The translations under genes were made by a program, and so were the position numbers. The notes beneath the pieces were generated by a model, which did no database searches, was not told where the DNA came from, and worked only from the letters and a program-made list of their open reading frames with translations. 64,000 nt of DNA from Renibacterium sp. (lineage in GTDB: Bacteria > Actinomycetota > Actinomycetes > Actinomycetales > Micrococcaceae). The DNA is taken from NCBI GenBank assembly GCA_017419405.1, contig JAFOLH010000015.1, forward strand, positions 186,001 to 250,000. Reading direction: 5' to 3'. Each line of letters opens with the position of its first letter. The stretch's first letter is position 1. Shown in pieces: positions 8,547-18,382 of this stretch.

Positions 8547-9611
8547 TCAGCCGGCGAGCAATTCGGCGACCCGTGGTTTGACCGCGCTGCCGAAGAGCTC
8601 GATGGACTGCATCATCGAGGCGTGCGGCAGGCTGCCATTGCTGTATTTCAGATCGAATCGGTCGACCCCGAGGTTCTTTTTCAGCAGCACGATTTTCTGC
8701 GCGACGGTTTCCGGGGAGCCCACGTACAAGGCGCCTTCCGGCCCGCACATCGCGTCGAAGTCCTCCCGGCTGCCCGGACCCCAACCACGCTCGGCGCCGA
8801 TTTTGTTCCGGCTGATGATCCAATGCGGGAAGAGTTCCTCACGGGCCTGCTCATCGGTCTCCGCCAGGTGCCCGGGCGAGTGCGTGGCGATCTGCCGCAT
8901 CGGGTGCTGGTACTTGGCCATTGCCTCGCGGTACAGCTCCACCAGGGGTGCGAAGGCACTCGGCCGACCGCCGATGATCGCGAAAATGATCGGGTAACCG
9001 TACTGCGCGCACCGCAGCACGGATTCCGGCGTGCCGCCGACTCCGATCCAGGCGGGAAGCAAATGGTGTTCCAACGGCGGATAGGCCCGCAACCCGCTGA
9101 TCCCGGGCCGGCTACGGCCTTCCCAATGCATCGGCTTCTGCGAACGCGCCAGGTCGAAGAGCTCGAGTTTTTCCTCGAAGAGCATCTCGTAATCGTCCAG
9201 GTCCAGGCCGAAGAGCGGGAAGGACTCGATGAAGGACCCCCGGCCCAACATCACTTCGGCACGTCCGTTGGACAAGGCGTCCACGGTCGAGAAGCGCTGG
9301 AAAACCCGGATCGGATCGTCTGAACTCAAAACCGTCACGGCGGAGCCCAGCCGGATCTGGCTGGTCCGGGCCGCTGCCGCGGCCAAGAACACTTCCGGGG
9401 CCGAGACCGCGAAATCCCGACGATGGTGTTCGCCGACGCCGAAGGCGTGCAAGCCGAGCGCGTCCGCCAGTTCCACCTGTTCGAGCATCTGCCGCAAGAC
9501 CTTGGCCGGCTCCACCGCACTGCCATCGGCCTCCAAGCCGATGTCGCCGAAGGTGTTCAAGCCCAGCAGGATCTGGTCCGCGGGTACCGGTGCGGTCGGG
9601 TCGGTCGTCAT
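8547..9611 (-). CDS. LLM class flavin-dependent oxidoreductase inside the heme operon
   Basis: A 354-residue luciferase-like monooxygenase (TIM-barrel, FMN/F420 class). Supporting features are the N-terminal LLGLNTFGD strand, [26 protein letters not shown] (quoted in part: GVGEHHRRD then [13 protein letters not shown]), and [16 protein letters not shown]. The ATG at 9611 overlaps the hemB stop (ATGA), so its translation is coupled to hemB; a longer upstream reading would sit wholly within hemB. No substrate can be inferred from sequence. Its coupling between hemB and hemL is the only hint of a job and may simply reflect operon packing. Confidence 0.88.
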   Translation of the reverse strand: MTTDPTAPVPADQILLGLNTFGDIGLEADGSAVEPAKVLRQMLEQVELADALGLHAFGVGEHHRRDFAVSAPEVFLAAAAARTSQIRLGSAVTVLSSDDPIRVFQRFSTVDALSNGRAEVMLGRGSFIESFPLFGLDLDDYEMLFEEKLELFDLARSQKPMHWEGRSRPGISGLRAYPPLEHHLLPAWIGVGGTPESVLRCAQYGYPIIFAIIGGRPSAFAPLVELYREAMAKYQHPMRQIATHSPGHLAETDEQAREELFPHWIISRNKIGAERGWGPGSREDFDAMCGPEGALYVGSPETVAQKIVLLKKNLGVDRFDLKYSNGSLPHASMMQSIELFGSAVKPRVAELLAG

Positions 9612-10588
9612 CGCTGCTCCTGCCATTGCGCCAGTTCCATCGCCCAGTAGGTCAAAATCGAATCCGCTCCGGCACGCTTGATGCTCAGCACCGATTCTTC
9701 GATCGCGGCCCGGCGATCGATCCAACCGTTCGCTGCCGCCGCTTCGATCATCGCGTACTCGCCGGAAATCTGATAGGCCGCGACCGGCACCGGAGAGATC
9801 TCGGCGACGTCGGCCAGAATGTCCAAATAGCTCATCGCCGGCTTGACCATCACCATATCCGCACCTTCTTGGAGGTCGAGTTCCACCTCCAGCAAAGCCT
9901 CACGACGGTTGGCGCTGTCCATCTGATAGGTCCGGCGGTCGCCCTGCAACGCCGAATCGACGGCGTCGCGGAACGGCCCGTAGAACGCCGAAGCGTATTT
10001 CGCGGCATAGGCGAGCACCCCGGCATCCTGGAATCCGGCCTCGTCCAACGCCTGCCGGACCACCGCGACCTGGCCGTCCATCATCCCGGAAGGACCCAAC
10101 AGGTGTGCCCCCGCACCGGCCTGGGCGACCGCCATCTCGGCGTAGATCTCCAACGTGGCGTCATTGTCCACCCGGCCCTGCCCGTCCAGGACTCCGCAGT
10201 GCCCGTGGTCGGTGAATTCGTCCAGGCACAGATCGCTCATCACCACGAGTTCGTCGCCGACTTCGGCGCGGACCTCACGGATCGACCGGTTCAAAATGCC
10301 GTTTTCGTCGACTGAGCCGCTGCCGCGCGGATCCCTTCGGGCCGGGATGCCGAACAGCATCACGCCGCCGAGCCCGGCAGCCGCGGCATCCGCTGCCGCC
10401 CGGCGCAGCGAGTCCGAACTGTGCTGCACCACCCCGGGCATCGAAGCGATCGGCTGCGGTTCGTTGAGCACCTCTTTCACGAAGAGCGGCAGAATCAGAT
10501 CGGAGCGGTGCACCCGGTGCTCCGCGACGAGGCGGCGCATCGCCGGGGTGCTCCGCAGGCGGCGCGGCCGTTGCGCGGGAAAACTCAT
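9608..10588 (-). CDS. hemB: Porphobilinogen synthase (delta-aminolevulinate dehydratase)
   Basis: A 326-residue cytoplasmic enzyme that condenses two 5-aminolevulinate molecules to porphobilinogen. The catalytic-lysine strand [14 protein letters not shown] is present. The metal-binding loop reads [12 protein letters not shown]; compared with the three-cysteine zinc loop of E. coli-type enzymes the middle Cys is Asp, so metal use may differ. It overlaps hemD upstream (ATGA) and the LLM gene downstream (ATGA), showing a tightly coupled operon. Confidence 0.96.
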   Translation of the reverse strand: MSFPAQRPRRLRSTPAMRRLVAEHRVHRSDLILPLFVKEVLNEPQPIASMPGVVQHSSDSLRRAAADAAAAGLGGVMLFGIPARRDPRGSGSVDENGILNRSIREVRAEVGDELVVMSDLCLDEFTDHGHCGVLDGQGRVDNDATLEIYAEMAVAQAGAGAHLLGPSGMMDGQVAVVRQALDEAGFQDAGVLAYAAKYASAFYGPFRDAVDSALQGDRRTYQMDSANRREALLEVELDLQEGADMVMVKPAMSYLDILADVAEISPVPVAAYQISGEYAMIEAAAANGWIDRRAAIEESVLSIKRAGADSILTYWAMELAQWQEQR

Positions 10589-11403
10589 GATGTGGTCCTT
10601 CCGTGGGCACTGCTGTTTCCGCGGACATCGATCAATGCCCGCACGATTCCTTCCGGCGTGGGTTGCGCGGCCGTCGCCGCCACCACGATTCCATCCCGGG
10701 CGGCTTGTTCCGCGGTCGGCTCCCCGATCGCAATGAACTTCACCGCGCCCAAGGGTGCCAGGGCCGTTGCGATCCGGCTCGCGGCGCTGGGCGAAGCGGC
10801 CACGACGGCGTGCAGGCTCCCCTGTGCGATCCGCTCCCGGGCTTGGGCCAGGCTGAGCACCGGAGCCGCCGGCTCGGGCAGCCCGACGGCGAGTTCAGTG
10901 CTCAGCCGCCGGTCCGCCGGGTAGTCGACGGTGCGGTAGGCGGTGCATACCGTCACGGTTGCGCCCGCGGCGCGGAGCGCCTCGGCCAACGTCGGTGCCG
11001 CAATGTCCGATTGCGGCAGCCAGACCGCGGCGCCGCCGAACTGCGGCAGAATCTCGATCAGTCCGGCCGCCGATTGCCGGTCCTCCGGGGCCAGATCGAC
11101 CTGCAGGCCTTCGGCTTCCAGAACCTTTCGCGACGAGGGCCCGATCGTGGCCACTCTGGTCCGGTTGGGGACCAGTTCGGCCAGACTGGTTCCGCGTGCG
11201 GCAGCGGCCGCCTTCAACGCCCGCACCGTGGTGATCGACGAGACCACCAACCAGGCGTAGTCTCCCCGGGCCAAAGCTCCGACCTGGAAGTCCACCGCTT
11301 CGAAGTCGATCAGCGGCAACAGCAGGGCGTCCGCCCCGGCCTCCTCGAGTGCGCCGACCAGGGCTCCGGAACGGTCCGGACTCCGAGTCACCAGAACCGA
11401 CAT
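10585..11403 (-). CDS. hemD: Uroporphyrinogen-III synthase
   Basis: A 272-residue protein of the divergent HemD family, which cyclises hydroxymethylbilane with inversion of ring D. Supporting features are the N-terminal [21 protein letters not shown], the [11 protein letters not shown] motif and the C-terminal [16 protein letters not shown]. The ATG at 11403 is taken; about 32 bp separate it from the hemC stop. A TTG nine codons upstream is an alternative. It overlaps hemB by 4 bp. Confidence 0.92.
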   Translation of the reverse strand: MSVLVTRSPDRSGALVGALEEAGADALLLPLIDFEAVDFQVGALARGDYAWLVVSSITTVRALKAAAAARGTSLAELVPNRTRVATIGPSSRKVLEAEGLQVDLAPEDRQSAAGLIEILPQFGGAAVWLPQSDIAAPTLAEALRAAGATVTVCTAYRTVDYPADRRLSTELAVGLPEPAAPVLSLAQARERIAQGSLHAVVAASPSAASRIATALAPLGAVKFIAIGEPTAEQAARDGIVVAATAAQPTPEGIVRALIDVRGNSSAHGRTTS

Positions 11404-11435
11404 GCCGCGCAGCTGCGTTCCACCGGGCAACGGGA

Positions 11436-12347
11436 TCAGATCAATTCTGCAGCGCCGTCGGCGAGCAGTTCCTCGGCCAACTCGATGCCCAGCAACGTCG
11501 CCGCCACCTCGGTGAACGCATCGGTGGCTTTGGCCCCGCGGATCACCCGGGTGCCGTCGGCCGAGGCTACGCAGGCCTCCAGCCGGAGCAGGCTGCCCCG
11601 GCGCTGCGCCAAGGCTCCCACCGGGGCGCTGCAACCGGCCTCAAGCCGCGCCAGGAGCGCCCGTTCCGCGGTGACCGCGAGCCGGCTGTCCGGGTCGTCG
11701 AGCGCCGCCAAGGCTGCCTTGAGCGGTTCCGGAGCGGTGGCCGCGATCTCCACCGCCAAGGCGCCCTGGCCTGGCGCCGGCAACATCACCGAATCCTCGA
11801 AAAGCTCCGAGACCGCGGACGAACGGCCGATTCTGGCCAGACCGGCCGCCGCGAGCACCACGGCATCCAGGTCGTTCTCCAACCGGGCCAACCGGGTGTC
11901 GACATTGCCCCGGATGTCCACGACCTCGAGGTCGGAGCGCGCAGCCCGCAGTTGGGCCGCCCGACGCGGCGAACCGGTGCCGATCTTGGCTCCGGGGGCC
12001 AGCTCGGCCAGGGTCCGATGCGAGCGGGCGCACAAGGCATCCCGGACTTCGGCACGCGCCGGGACCGCGGCCAGCAACAGTCCGGGAGCCGGCGCCGTCG
12101 GCAGATCCTTGAGCGAATGCACCGCGAAATCGATCTCGCCGCGCAGCAACGCCTCCCGCAGCGCGGTCACGAAGACCCCGGTGCCGCCCATCTGGGACAG
12201 CGGACCGGTCAGCACATCGCCGTCGGTCCGGATCTGCACCAACTCGACGTCGAAGCCGCCGATCGCGATCAATTGATCGGCCACCTGCTGGGACTGCGTC
12301 CGGGCCAGCGTCGATCCGCGGGTGCCCAACGTGAAGGTTTCAGGCAC
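11436..12347 (-). CDS. hemC: Hydroxymethylbilane synthase (porphobilinogen deaminase)
   Basis: About 303 residues. It polymerises four porphobilinogens into hydroxymethylbilane using a dipyrromethane cofactor. The N-terminal TFTLGTRGSTLARTQS is diagnostic, and the cofactor-bearing Cys lies in LEAGCSAPVGALA. A GTG at 12347 that overlaps the cpfC stop by 8 bp (GTGCCTGA) is preferred. A longer in-frame start at 12407 would lie deep inside cpfC. Confidence 0.93.
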   Translation of the reverse strand: MPETFTLGTRGSTLARTQSQQVADQLIAIGGFDVELVQIRTDGDVLTGPLSQMGGTGVFVTALREALLRGEIDFAVHSLKDLPTAPAPGLLLAAVPARAEVRDALCARSHRTLAELAPGAKIGTGSPRRAAQLRAARSDLEVVDIRGNVDTRLARLENDLDAVVLAAAGLARIGRSSAVSELFEDSVMLPAPGQGALAVEIAATAPEPLKAALAALDDPDSRLAVTAERALLARLEAGCSAPVGALAQRRGSLLRLEACVASADGTRVIRGAKATDAFTEVAATLLGIELAEELLADGAAELI

Positions 12348-13521
12348 TGGCCGCAGCCACCGATCCGACTCTGGTGTCCGCACCCGCGATGGTCGGTTTC
12401 TCACCACGGAAATTGGCGCAGCAGCCCGGGCGGCAGACGTCGTACCAAGGCCCCAGACCGGTCATCGCCGGCCGGTCCGCAATGTTGTTGGCCACCGTGC
12501 GTTCGCAGACCAGGTCAACCAGGCCGGCTACGAATTTCTGGTGTGTTCCGGGAGTCGGGACCCGGTCGAAGGCCAGCTCCAACCGTTCCGCGGTCTCTTT
12601 GGCTTCGGTGTCCAAATCCCAGACGACCTCCATATGGTCGCTGACGAAACCGAGCGGAACCACGACCACGCCACGCACGCCGTTTTCGGCCAGCTCTTCC
12701 ATCGCGTCGCTGATATCCGGCTCCAACCAGGGCACATGCGGGGCACCGGAGCGGGACTGGTACACCAAGGACCAGTCGGCCGCCGGATCGACCCGTTCGA
12801 CCACCGCCGCGGCGGCGGCGAGGTGCTGCGCCACGTAGGCGGAGCCCTCATCGAATTCGCGCGGCTCGTCGACGGAGGCGCCGGCGGCGTCGGCATCCCG
12901 GGTCGGAATCGAATGGGTGGCGAACAGGATGTGCACCTTGCCGGCCTCGCCGACCGCTGCTCGGACCTTCGCGAGTCCGGCCGCGGTGCCTTCGATGAAC
13001 GGCTCCACGAACCCCGGGTGGTCGAAGTACTGCCGGATTTTGTCCACCTCGAGCTTTCCGTCCAAACCGGATTCGACCAGGGCCATGCCCAGGTCTTCCC
13101 GGTACTGGCGGCAGGAGGAATAACAGGAGTAAGCGCTCGTGGTGACGGTCAGGATCCGGCGGTGGCCGGCGTCGTAAGCGTCCTGGAGCACCTGCGGGAT
13201 GTACGGATCCCAGTTGCGGTTCCCCCAGAGCACCGGCAACTCGATTCCCCGGGCGGCGAGCTCCGCTTCCAAAGCGGCCTTCAGCGCTCGGTTCTGTTCG
13301 TTGATCGGACTGATTCCGCCGAACGCACGGTAGTGGTGCGACACTTCTTCGAGCCGCTCGTCCGGGATGCCCCGGCCCCGGGTGACGTTGCGCAGGAACA
13401 GGATCACGTCGTCCTGCCCTTCCGGCCCGCCGAACGACGCCAGCAAAATCGCATCGTATTCTTTGGGCGCCATGCGCCCGCGCTCGGTGATCGGGTTCTG
13501 GGCGGTCAGGTTGCGGGTCAC
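12340..13521 (-). CDS. cpfC: Coproporphyrin III ferrochelatase
   Basis: A 393-residue HemH-family chelatase that inserts ferrous iron into coproporphyrin III in the pathway used by Actinobacteria and Firmicutes. ILLASFGGPEG opens the fold, and HILFATHSIPTRD carries the conserved catalytic His. The C-terminal stretch has Cys residues in DVCRPGCCANF that, with an upstream Cys, fit the [2Fe-2S] cluster described for actinobacterial ferrochelatases. The GTG start overlaps the chdC stop (GTGA). Its placement beside ChdC and CgoX supports the coproporphyrin over the protoporphyrin route. Confidence 0.94.
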   Translation of the reverse strand: MTRNLTAQNPITERGRMAPKEYDAILLASFGGPEGQDDVILFLRNVTRGRGIPDERLEEVSHHYRAFGGISPINEQNRALKAALEAELAARGIELPVLWGNRNWDPYIPQVLQDAYDAGHRRILTVTTSAYSCYSSCRQYREDLGMALVESGLDGKLEVDKIRQYFDHPGFVEPFIEGTAAGLAKVRAAVGEAGKVHILFATHSIPTRDADAAGASVDEPREFDEGSAYVAQHLAAAAAVVERVDPAADWSLVYQSRSGAPHVPWLEPDISDAMEELAENGVRGVVVVPLGFVSDHMEVVWDLDTEAKETAERLELAFDRVPTPGTHQKFVAGLVDLVCERTVANNIADRPAMTGLGPWYDVCRPGCCANFRGEKPTIAGADTRVGSVAAASA

Positions 13522-14228
13522 TGGAGCACCTCGGCGATCTCAGCGGCGTTGATCCGCCGCCCGGTGTAGAACGGCACTTCTTCGCGGACGTGCATCCGGG
13601 CGTCGGTGGCGCGCAGGTGACGCATCAGATCGACCAATTCCAGTACGTCGTCGGCTTCCAGGCCGAGCAGCCACTCCCAATCGCCCAGGGCGAACGAGGA
13701 CACCGTATTCGCCAGCACACCCGGGAATTCGCGCCCCATCATGCCGTGTTCGCGCAACATCCGCCCGCGCTCTTCGTCCGGCAGGATGTACCACTCGTAA
13801 GAACGCACGAACGGGTAGACGCAGACCCATTGCTTGGGCTCGATGCCGGCCCGCATGTAGGTGGGGATGTGGCTTTTCGCGAACTCCGCTTCCCGGTGCA
13901 CACCCATCGCGGACCAGGTGATCTCGGTATTCGCGAACAGCTCGGTGCGCCTGATGTCGCGGATTGCCTGCTGCAGGCCCTCCGCGCTCGGCCCGACCAA
14001 CCACAGCATCACATCGGCGTCGTTGCGCATCGCGGAAACGTCGTAGGCGCCGCGCAGGGTGATCCCGCGCTGGGCCAGCTGCCCGGTCAACTCGTCGAAC
14101 GCGCCGAGCTTGCCGTTGCCCACGGTGGCCTTCCCGATCCGCTTGACCACGGTCCACAGCGTGAACGGGGTCTGCGAAGGGTCCAGGCCTTCAGTTTTAC
14201 TGACAGATTCTGCCAAAGTGTCGCTCAT
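13518..14228 (-). CDS. chdC: Coproheme decarboxylase (HemQ/ChdC)
   Basis: A 236-residue chlorite-dismutase-like enzyme that decarboxylates coproheme to heme b, the final step of the coproporphyrin route. FTLWTVVKRIGKA, AMRNDADVMLWLVGP and REFPGVLANTVSSFALGDWEW are characteristic. The ATG at 14228 is chosen, with GAGGAG 13 nt upstream; an in-frame ATG at 14255 would add nine residues but lacks a ribosome-binding site. The 73 bp before it hold a palindrome and an 11-bp motif also found near hemE, so this gene may head its own transcript. Confidence 0.94.
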   Translation of the reverse strand: MSDTLAESVSKTEGLDPSQTPFTLWTVVKRIGKATVGNGKLGAFDELTGQLAQRGITLRGAYDVSAMRNDADVMLWLVGPSAEGLQQAIRDIRRTELFANTEITWSAMGVHREAEFAKSHIPTYMRAGIEPKQWVCVYPFVRSYEWYILPDEERGRMLREHGMMGREFPGVLANTVSSFALGDWEWLLGLEADDVLELVDLMRHLRATDARMHVREEVPFYTGRRINAAEIAEVLQ

Positions 14229-14272
14229 AGCTAACAGTCTGCTCCTCACCGGCATTAATGTCGAAATGAAAT

Positions 14273-14291
14273 TATTCTACAAGGCGTAGAA
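14273..14291. promoter_or_regulatory. Palindromic motif upstream of chdC
   Basis: TTCTAC (14275-14280), 5 nt, then GTAGAA (14286-14291) form a perfect 6-bp inverted repeat. The 11-mer TATTCTACAAG at 14273-14283 recurs exactly at 16922-16932 next to hemE. Read on the minus strand, both contain TAGAAT, a five-of-six match to a -10 box. They may therefore be promoters, an operator, or both. Confidence 0.45.
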
Positions 14292-14301
14292 GTTATGGAA
14301 T

Positions 14302-15726
14302 TCAAGCCAGACGCTGGGCTTGCGCCCGGGCGTCCGAGATCACCGAGACCAGGCCGTTGCCGGCCAGCCAGGCACCCACCACAGCAAGGCCGTCGATGCC
14401 CTGCACGGCGTCCCGGAAGGCTTCGATCCGGGCCTTCTGGCCGATTCCGGCGGCCGGAACCGAGGTGGTCCAGACCACCCGATCCCAATCCAGGACGTCC
14501 TCTTCCCGAACCTGTTGGCCCAGCAGTGCGCTGGCATCGGACAGGGCTTGCGGCAAATCCGCTTCGGTGCCCTCCCGGTAGGAGAGCCGCAGCACGTGCG
14601 TGCCCGGGCCCTCTTCATCCGCCAGCCAGGGCCATTTCACCGTGGCATGGGTCAGCGCTTTCGCCGCGACTTCTTTGACCTGCTCCGAGACCAGCACACC
14701 GGTGCCGCGCGGCGCGGCGTCCAGCTCCGGCAAATCCACCACGATGGTCAGCAGGGTCAAGGCCGTGCCGCGGAGCTTGTCCCCCAGCGCGGCCTCGAAC
14801 GACTCGGCCTCCGGAACGATCCCGCGCAGCAAATCGACCGCGCTCGCGGCTTCGGTGGCGACGACCACCCGGTCCACCTCCAGCTCCGCTCCGGGAATGC
14901 TCAGGTGCCAGGCAGTACCGGTACGCCGGATCGAACCCACCGGGCTCTCCCGCTTGATCTCGACCCCCAGTTCTTCGAGTTCGGTCCGCAGCGCTTGCGC
15001 GATCTGGAACATGCCACCGCGCAGTCCACCGACCGCCGAGCCGGCTTTGGCGCGCCCCGAGCTGCCCCGGATCGCTGCCACCGCGGCGGACAACGAACCG
15101 TGCTCGCGCATCGCGGCGAGCAAACCGGGGACCGCGGCCTCGGGATCGAGGTCCGCGGCGCTGGTCGAATACACCCCGCCGACCACCGGGCTGACCAAAC
15201 GGTCCAGCACGGTCTGACCCATTCTGGAGCGGACCAAATCAGCCAGACTCCGTGATTTGGCGCCGACGCCGCGGGGCAGGTTCCCGTCCAACTTCGCCCG
15301 GAGCAATCCGGTCCGGCCCAGGATTTCCCGCAGCTCGGGATCGTCCAGATCGCCGGGGATGCCCAGCACCCCGTGGCTGGGCAGCTGGGCGGCTTTCGCC
15401 TCGCCGCGGCCATCCGCGTATTCCAACCAGGCACCGACCGGATTCGGGTCCACCAGCTGCTCGGCAAGTCCCAATTGGGCCGCCAGATCTTCGAGCGCAT
15501 TGCTGCGCTTCGCATAGCTCTCCGCCCCGGCGTCGAGCACCAGGCCGCCGACTTCGTGGGCCGCCACCGGGCCGCCGATCTCCGCACTCGACTCCAGCAA
15601 GGTCACGCTGCAGCCGGCGTGCGCCAGCTCGCGTGCGGCCACCAGTCCTGCCATCCCGCCGCCCACGACGGCAGCCGCAGGGCGCGGCGCCGGACTGCTC
15701 TTCTCGGAACCGGATCCGTCTGTCAT
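14302..15726 (-). CDS. cgoX: Coproporphyrinogen III oxidase, HemY type (CgoX)
   Basis: A 474-residue FAD enzyme that oxidises coproporphyrinogen III to coproporphyrin III using oxygen. The dinucleotide-binding motif AVVGGGMAGLVAARELA is at about residues 19-35, and a C-terminal FAD contact region (AVVGAWLAGNGLVSVISDA) is present. The presence of ChdC and an actinobacterial-type ferrochelatase next door argues for the coproporphyrinogen substrate rather than protoporphyrinogen. It follows hemE by 35 bp and starts with ATG. Also named HemY or HemG in older annotation. Confidence 0.94.
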   Translation of the reverse strand: MTDGSGSEKSSPAPRPAAAVVGGGMAGLVAARELAHAGCSVTLLESSAEIGGPVAAHEVGGLVLDAGAESYAKRSNALEDLAAQLGLAEQLVDPNPVGAWLEYADGRGEAKAAQLPSHGVLGIPGDLDDPELREILGRTGLLRAKLDGNLPRGVGAKSRSLADLVRSRMGQTVLDRLVSPVVGGVYSTSAADLDPEAAVPGLLAAMREHGSLSAAVAAIRGSSGRAKAGSAVGGLRGGMFQIAQALRTELEELGVEIKRESPVGSIRRTGTAWHLSIPGAELEVDRVVVATEAASAVDLLRGIVPEAESFEAALGDKLRGTALTLLTIVVDLPELDAAPRGTGVLVSEQVKEVAAKALTHATVKWPWLADEEGPGTHVLRLSYREGTEADLPQALSDASALLGQQVREEDVLDWDRVVWTTSVPAAGIGQKARIEAFRDAVQGIDGLAVVGAWLAGNGLVSVISDARAQAQRLA

Positions 15727-15761
15727 GGCTTGGGCTCTTCTCTGTGCTGATACGTTCTGGT

Positions 15762-16847
15762 CTAGTCGTGCTGGCCGGCCGTGCGCACCGGCTCGACGGA
15801 ATGCACTAATTCCACGATACGGCTCAGCACCGACGGATCGGTCTCCGGCGGCACCCCGTGGCCCAGATTCACCACATGCGACGGTGCCGAGTCACCCCGC
15901 CGCAGCACCTCCCGGACGTGCGCTTCGAGCACCGGCCAGGGCGCGGGCAGCAGCGCCGGATCGATATTGCCCTGCAACGGGGTCGTGCCGCCGAGCCGGC
16001 GGTTGGCCTCGTCCAGCGGGAGCCGGTAGTCGACCCCCACCACGTCCACGCCGACTTCGCGCATCGCGACCAACAACTCCGAGGTGCCGGTGCCGAAGTG
16101 GATCAGCGGCGCGCCGAGGTCGCGGACCTTGTCCAGCGCGAGTCTGCTCGCCGGCGCCACATGCGCCTGGTAGTCGGCCAAACCCAGTGAGCCGGCCCAG
16201 GAGTCGAAGAGCTGCCCGGCGCTCGCTCCGGCCTCGAGCTGCGCCCGGAGGAACAGTCCGGAGGCTTCGGCAGCCCATTCCGCCAAGGCCCGCCAGGTTT
16301 CCGGCGCGGCGTGCATCATGGTCCGCGGGCCCAGGTGGTCCCGGGACGGCTTGCCTTCGACCATGTAGGCGGCCAACGTGAACGGCGCGCCGGCGAACCC
16401 GATCAACGGGGTACTGCCCAGTTGCTCCACGGTGAGTGCCACGGCGTCCCGGATCGGCTGCAGCGAAGCTTCGGTCAGCGTGGGCAGCGCACGCACGTCC
16501 TCGAGCGTGCGGATCGGCTGCTCCAGCACCGGTCCGACGCCGGGCACGATGTCGACGCCGACGCCGGCCAGCTTCAGCGGGATCACGATGTCGGAGAAGA
16601 AGATCGCGGCATCGACGTCATGGCGGCGCACCGGCTGAAGCGTGATCTCGCTGGCCAGTTCCGGCTGCAGGCAGGAATCGAGCATCGATATGCCTTCGCG
16701 GAGCTTGCGGTACTCCGGCAGCGAGCGGCCGGCCTGGCGCATGAACCAGACCGGGCGGCGGCTTGGCGTGCGGCCCCGGTAGGCGGCGATCAACGGCGCA
16801 TCGGCGGTGCGTCCGTCCTTGAGCGGGTGGCTGGAATTCAGCGTCAT
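15762..16847 (-). CDS. hemE: Uroporphyrinogen decarboxylase
   Basis: 361 residues. It removes four carboxyl groups from uroporphyrinogen III to give coproporphyrinogen III. RRPVWFMRQAGRSLPEYR is the diagnostic N-terminal motif, and GFAGAPFTLAAYMVEG also matches the family. The ATG at 16847 fits the family's usual N-terminus; a TTG at 16898 would add 17 unconserved residues. It is first in the minus-strand heme run and divergent from hemA, with a shared 112-bp control region. Confidence 0.95.
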   Translation of the reverse strand: MTLNSSHPLKDGRTADAPLIAAYRGRTPSRRPVWFMRQAGRSLPEYRKLREGISMLDSCLQPELASEITLQPVRRHDVDAAIFFSDIVIPLKLAGVGVDIVPGVGPVLEQPIRTLEDVRALPTLTEASLQPIRDAVALTVEQLGSTPLIGFAGAPFTLAAYMVEGKPSRDHLGPRTMMHAAPETWRALAEWAAEASGLFLRAQLEAGASAGQLFDSWAGSLGLADYQAHVAPASRLALDKVRDLGAPLIHFGTGTSELLVAMREVGVDVVGVDYRLPLDEANRRLGGTTPLQGNIDPALLPAPWPVLEAHVREVLRRGDSAPSHVVNLGHGVPPETDPSVLSRIVELVHSVEPVRTAGQHD

Positions 16848-16900
16848 ATCTTCGATTCTGCCTGTGGATTTACGGCCAGGATGACGACAACCTGTCAATT

Positions 16901-16950
16901 TTGTGGTGAGGCAAGCCTTCCTATTCTACAAGCGGCCGAAATCGTAGGAT
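16901..16950. promoter_or_regulatory. Divergent hemE/hemA control region with iron-box-like and TTCTAC motifs
   Basis: AGGCAAGCCT at 16909-16918 resembles the core of DtxR/IdeR iron boxes (consensus TTAGGTTAGGCTAACCTAA), though the flanks match poorly. Immediately downstream, TATTCTACAAG (16922-16932) repeats the motif found upstream of chdC. A partial partner GTAGGA lies at 16944-16949. The site is well placed to control hemE and hemA together. Confidence 0.4.
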
Positions 16951-16959
16951 GAGATCGCT

Positions 16960-18261
16960 GTGGTTCTCTTTTCTCTGGTCGCGACACACGCCGACATCGA
17001 TTTGGAAACCGTCGCCCGTCTGAGCGTCGGCTCTTCAGCCGTCTCCAATTCCGCAGTCGTTCTGGCCACCTGCAACCGCTTTGAAATCTACTCGGCGGCG
17101 GAAGACCCGCAGCTCGCCAAAGACCGGTTCGTCGCCGAACTGGCTACCGTTTCCGGTTTGCCCTCTCCCCTGGTCGATTCGGCTTTCAAGCTGCTCACCG
17201 GCTCCGCCGTGGCCGAACACTTGTTCTCCGTCGCCTCCGGCCTGGACTCCGCCGTCGTTGGCGAGCGGGAAATCGCCGGCCAAGTCCGCCGTGCGCTCAG
17301 CGATGCGCAAACCAATTTCGCGGTGCCCGGCCCGTTGGTCCGGTTGTTCCAGACTGCTTCCCGGGCCGCCAAGGACGTCGGTTCGCAAACCGCCTTGGGC
17401 AGCCAGGGACGGTCCATCGTCTCGGTAGCCCTTGATCTGGCCGCAGATTCGTCAGCCCTTGATTGGGCCGCCCGCAAAGCCGTGGTCTACGGCACCGGCG
17501 CGTACGCCGGAGTGACCGTGGCGCTGCTGCATGAGCGCGGCGTCACCGATGTCACCGTGTTCTCCGCCTCCGGCCGGGCCGCGGAATTCGCCGCAGCCCG
17601 CGGCGCGCACGCCGCGGAATCCCTGGCCGAGGCCCTCGGCGACGCCGATCTGGTGATCGGCTGCAGCGGCTCCGACCACCGGATCGCGGCCGCCGAATTG
17701 GGCACCATCCGGGATCGTTCCGGGGTCTCCGGCAGCCCGCTCTCCGTGATCGACCTGGCGCTGAGCCGGGATTTCGATCCGGCTGTCGCCGAACTTCCCG
17801 GGGTGGAGCTGCTCACCCTGGAAACCGTCCGGCTGGCCGCGCCGTCGGAACAGGAATCCGCTCTGCTGCAAGCCCAAGTGATCGTGTCCCAAGCCGCAGC
17901 CGACTTCGAGCTTTCAATCGCGGCACGCAGTGTGGACACGGCGATTGTTGCCTTGCGCAAACACACCATGGCGGTGCTCGACGCGGAAATGGAACGGGTC
18001 CGGGCACAGCACGGCTGCACCGCGGCCGCCGAAGAAGTGGAATTCGCTTTGCGGCGGATGGTCAAGCAGCTGTTGCACGGGCCCACGGTCCGCGCCAAAG
18101 AACTGGCCGCAGCAGGCCAGCAAGGCGAATACATCGCGGCGCTGCAGGCGCTGTACGGCATCGAGATCGAAGCCGTGGAACCGCAGATGCCGGCGGCGGT
18201 GGAATCCGCCGAGTCCGCTACCCAGCCGACCTGCCCGGTGGACCACGACCAGAGCGCCTAG
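16960..18261 (+). CDS. hemA: Glutamyl-tRNA reductase
   Basis: A 433-residue enzyme that reduces glutamyl-tRNA(Glu) with NADPH to glutamate-1-semialdehyde, the entry and usual control point of C5 heme synthesis. The catalytic Cys lies in [11 protein letters not shown] at about residues 34-44. The NADPH domain has [20 protein letters not shown] where other family members have GAGEMG. A C-terminal dimerisation helix region follows. GTG start. It is divergent from hemE, and HemL, which uses its product, is at the far end of the minus-strand run. Confidence 0.96.
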   Translation: MVLFSLVATHADIDLETVARLSVGSSAVSNSAVVLATCNRFEIYSAAEDPQLAKDRFVAELATVSGLPSPLVDSAFKLLTGSAVAEHLFSVASGLDSAVVGEREIAGQVRRALSDAQTNFAVPGPLVRLFQTASRAAKDVGSQTALGSQGRSIVSVALDLAADSSALDWAARKAVVYGTGAYAGVTVALLHERGVTDVTVFSASGRAAEFAAARGAHAAESLAEALGDADLVIGCSGSDHRIAAAELGTIRDRSGVSGSPLSVIDLALSRDFDPAVAELPGVELLTLETVRLAAPSEQESALLQAQVIVSQAAADFELSIAARSVDTAIVALRKHTMAVLDAEMERVRAQHGCTAAAEEVEFALRRMVKQLLHGPTVRAKELAAAGQQGEYIAALQALYGIEIEAVEPQMPAAVESAESATQPTCPVDHDQSA

Positions 18262-18382
18262 CCCGGGGTACCGGAGTGCCGGGCAGACCTGACGGACTCG
18301 ATAGGTTCGTCGGCGCCTCGGAGCATCTCATCGGTACCGAGTCCGCCACTTGTGCCCGCCACTGCCGGGACAACCGCCAGGA

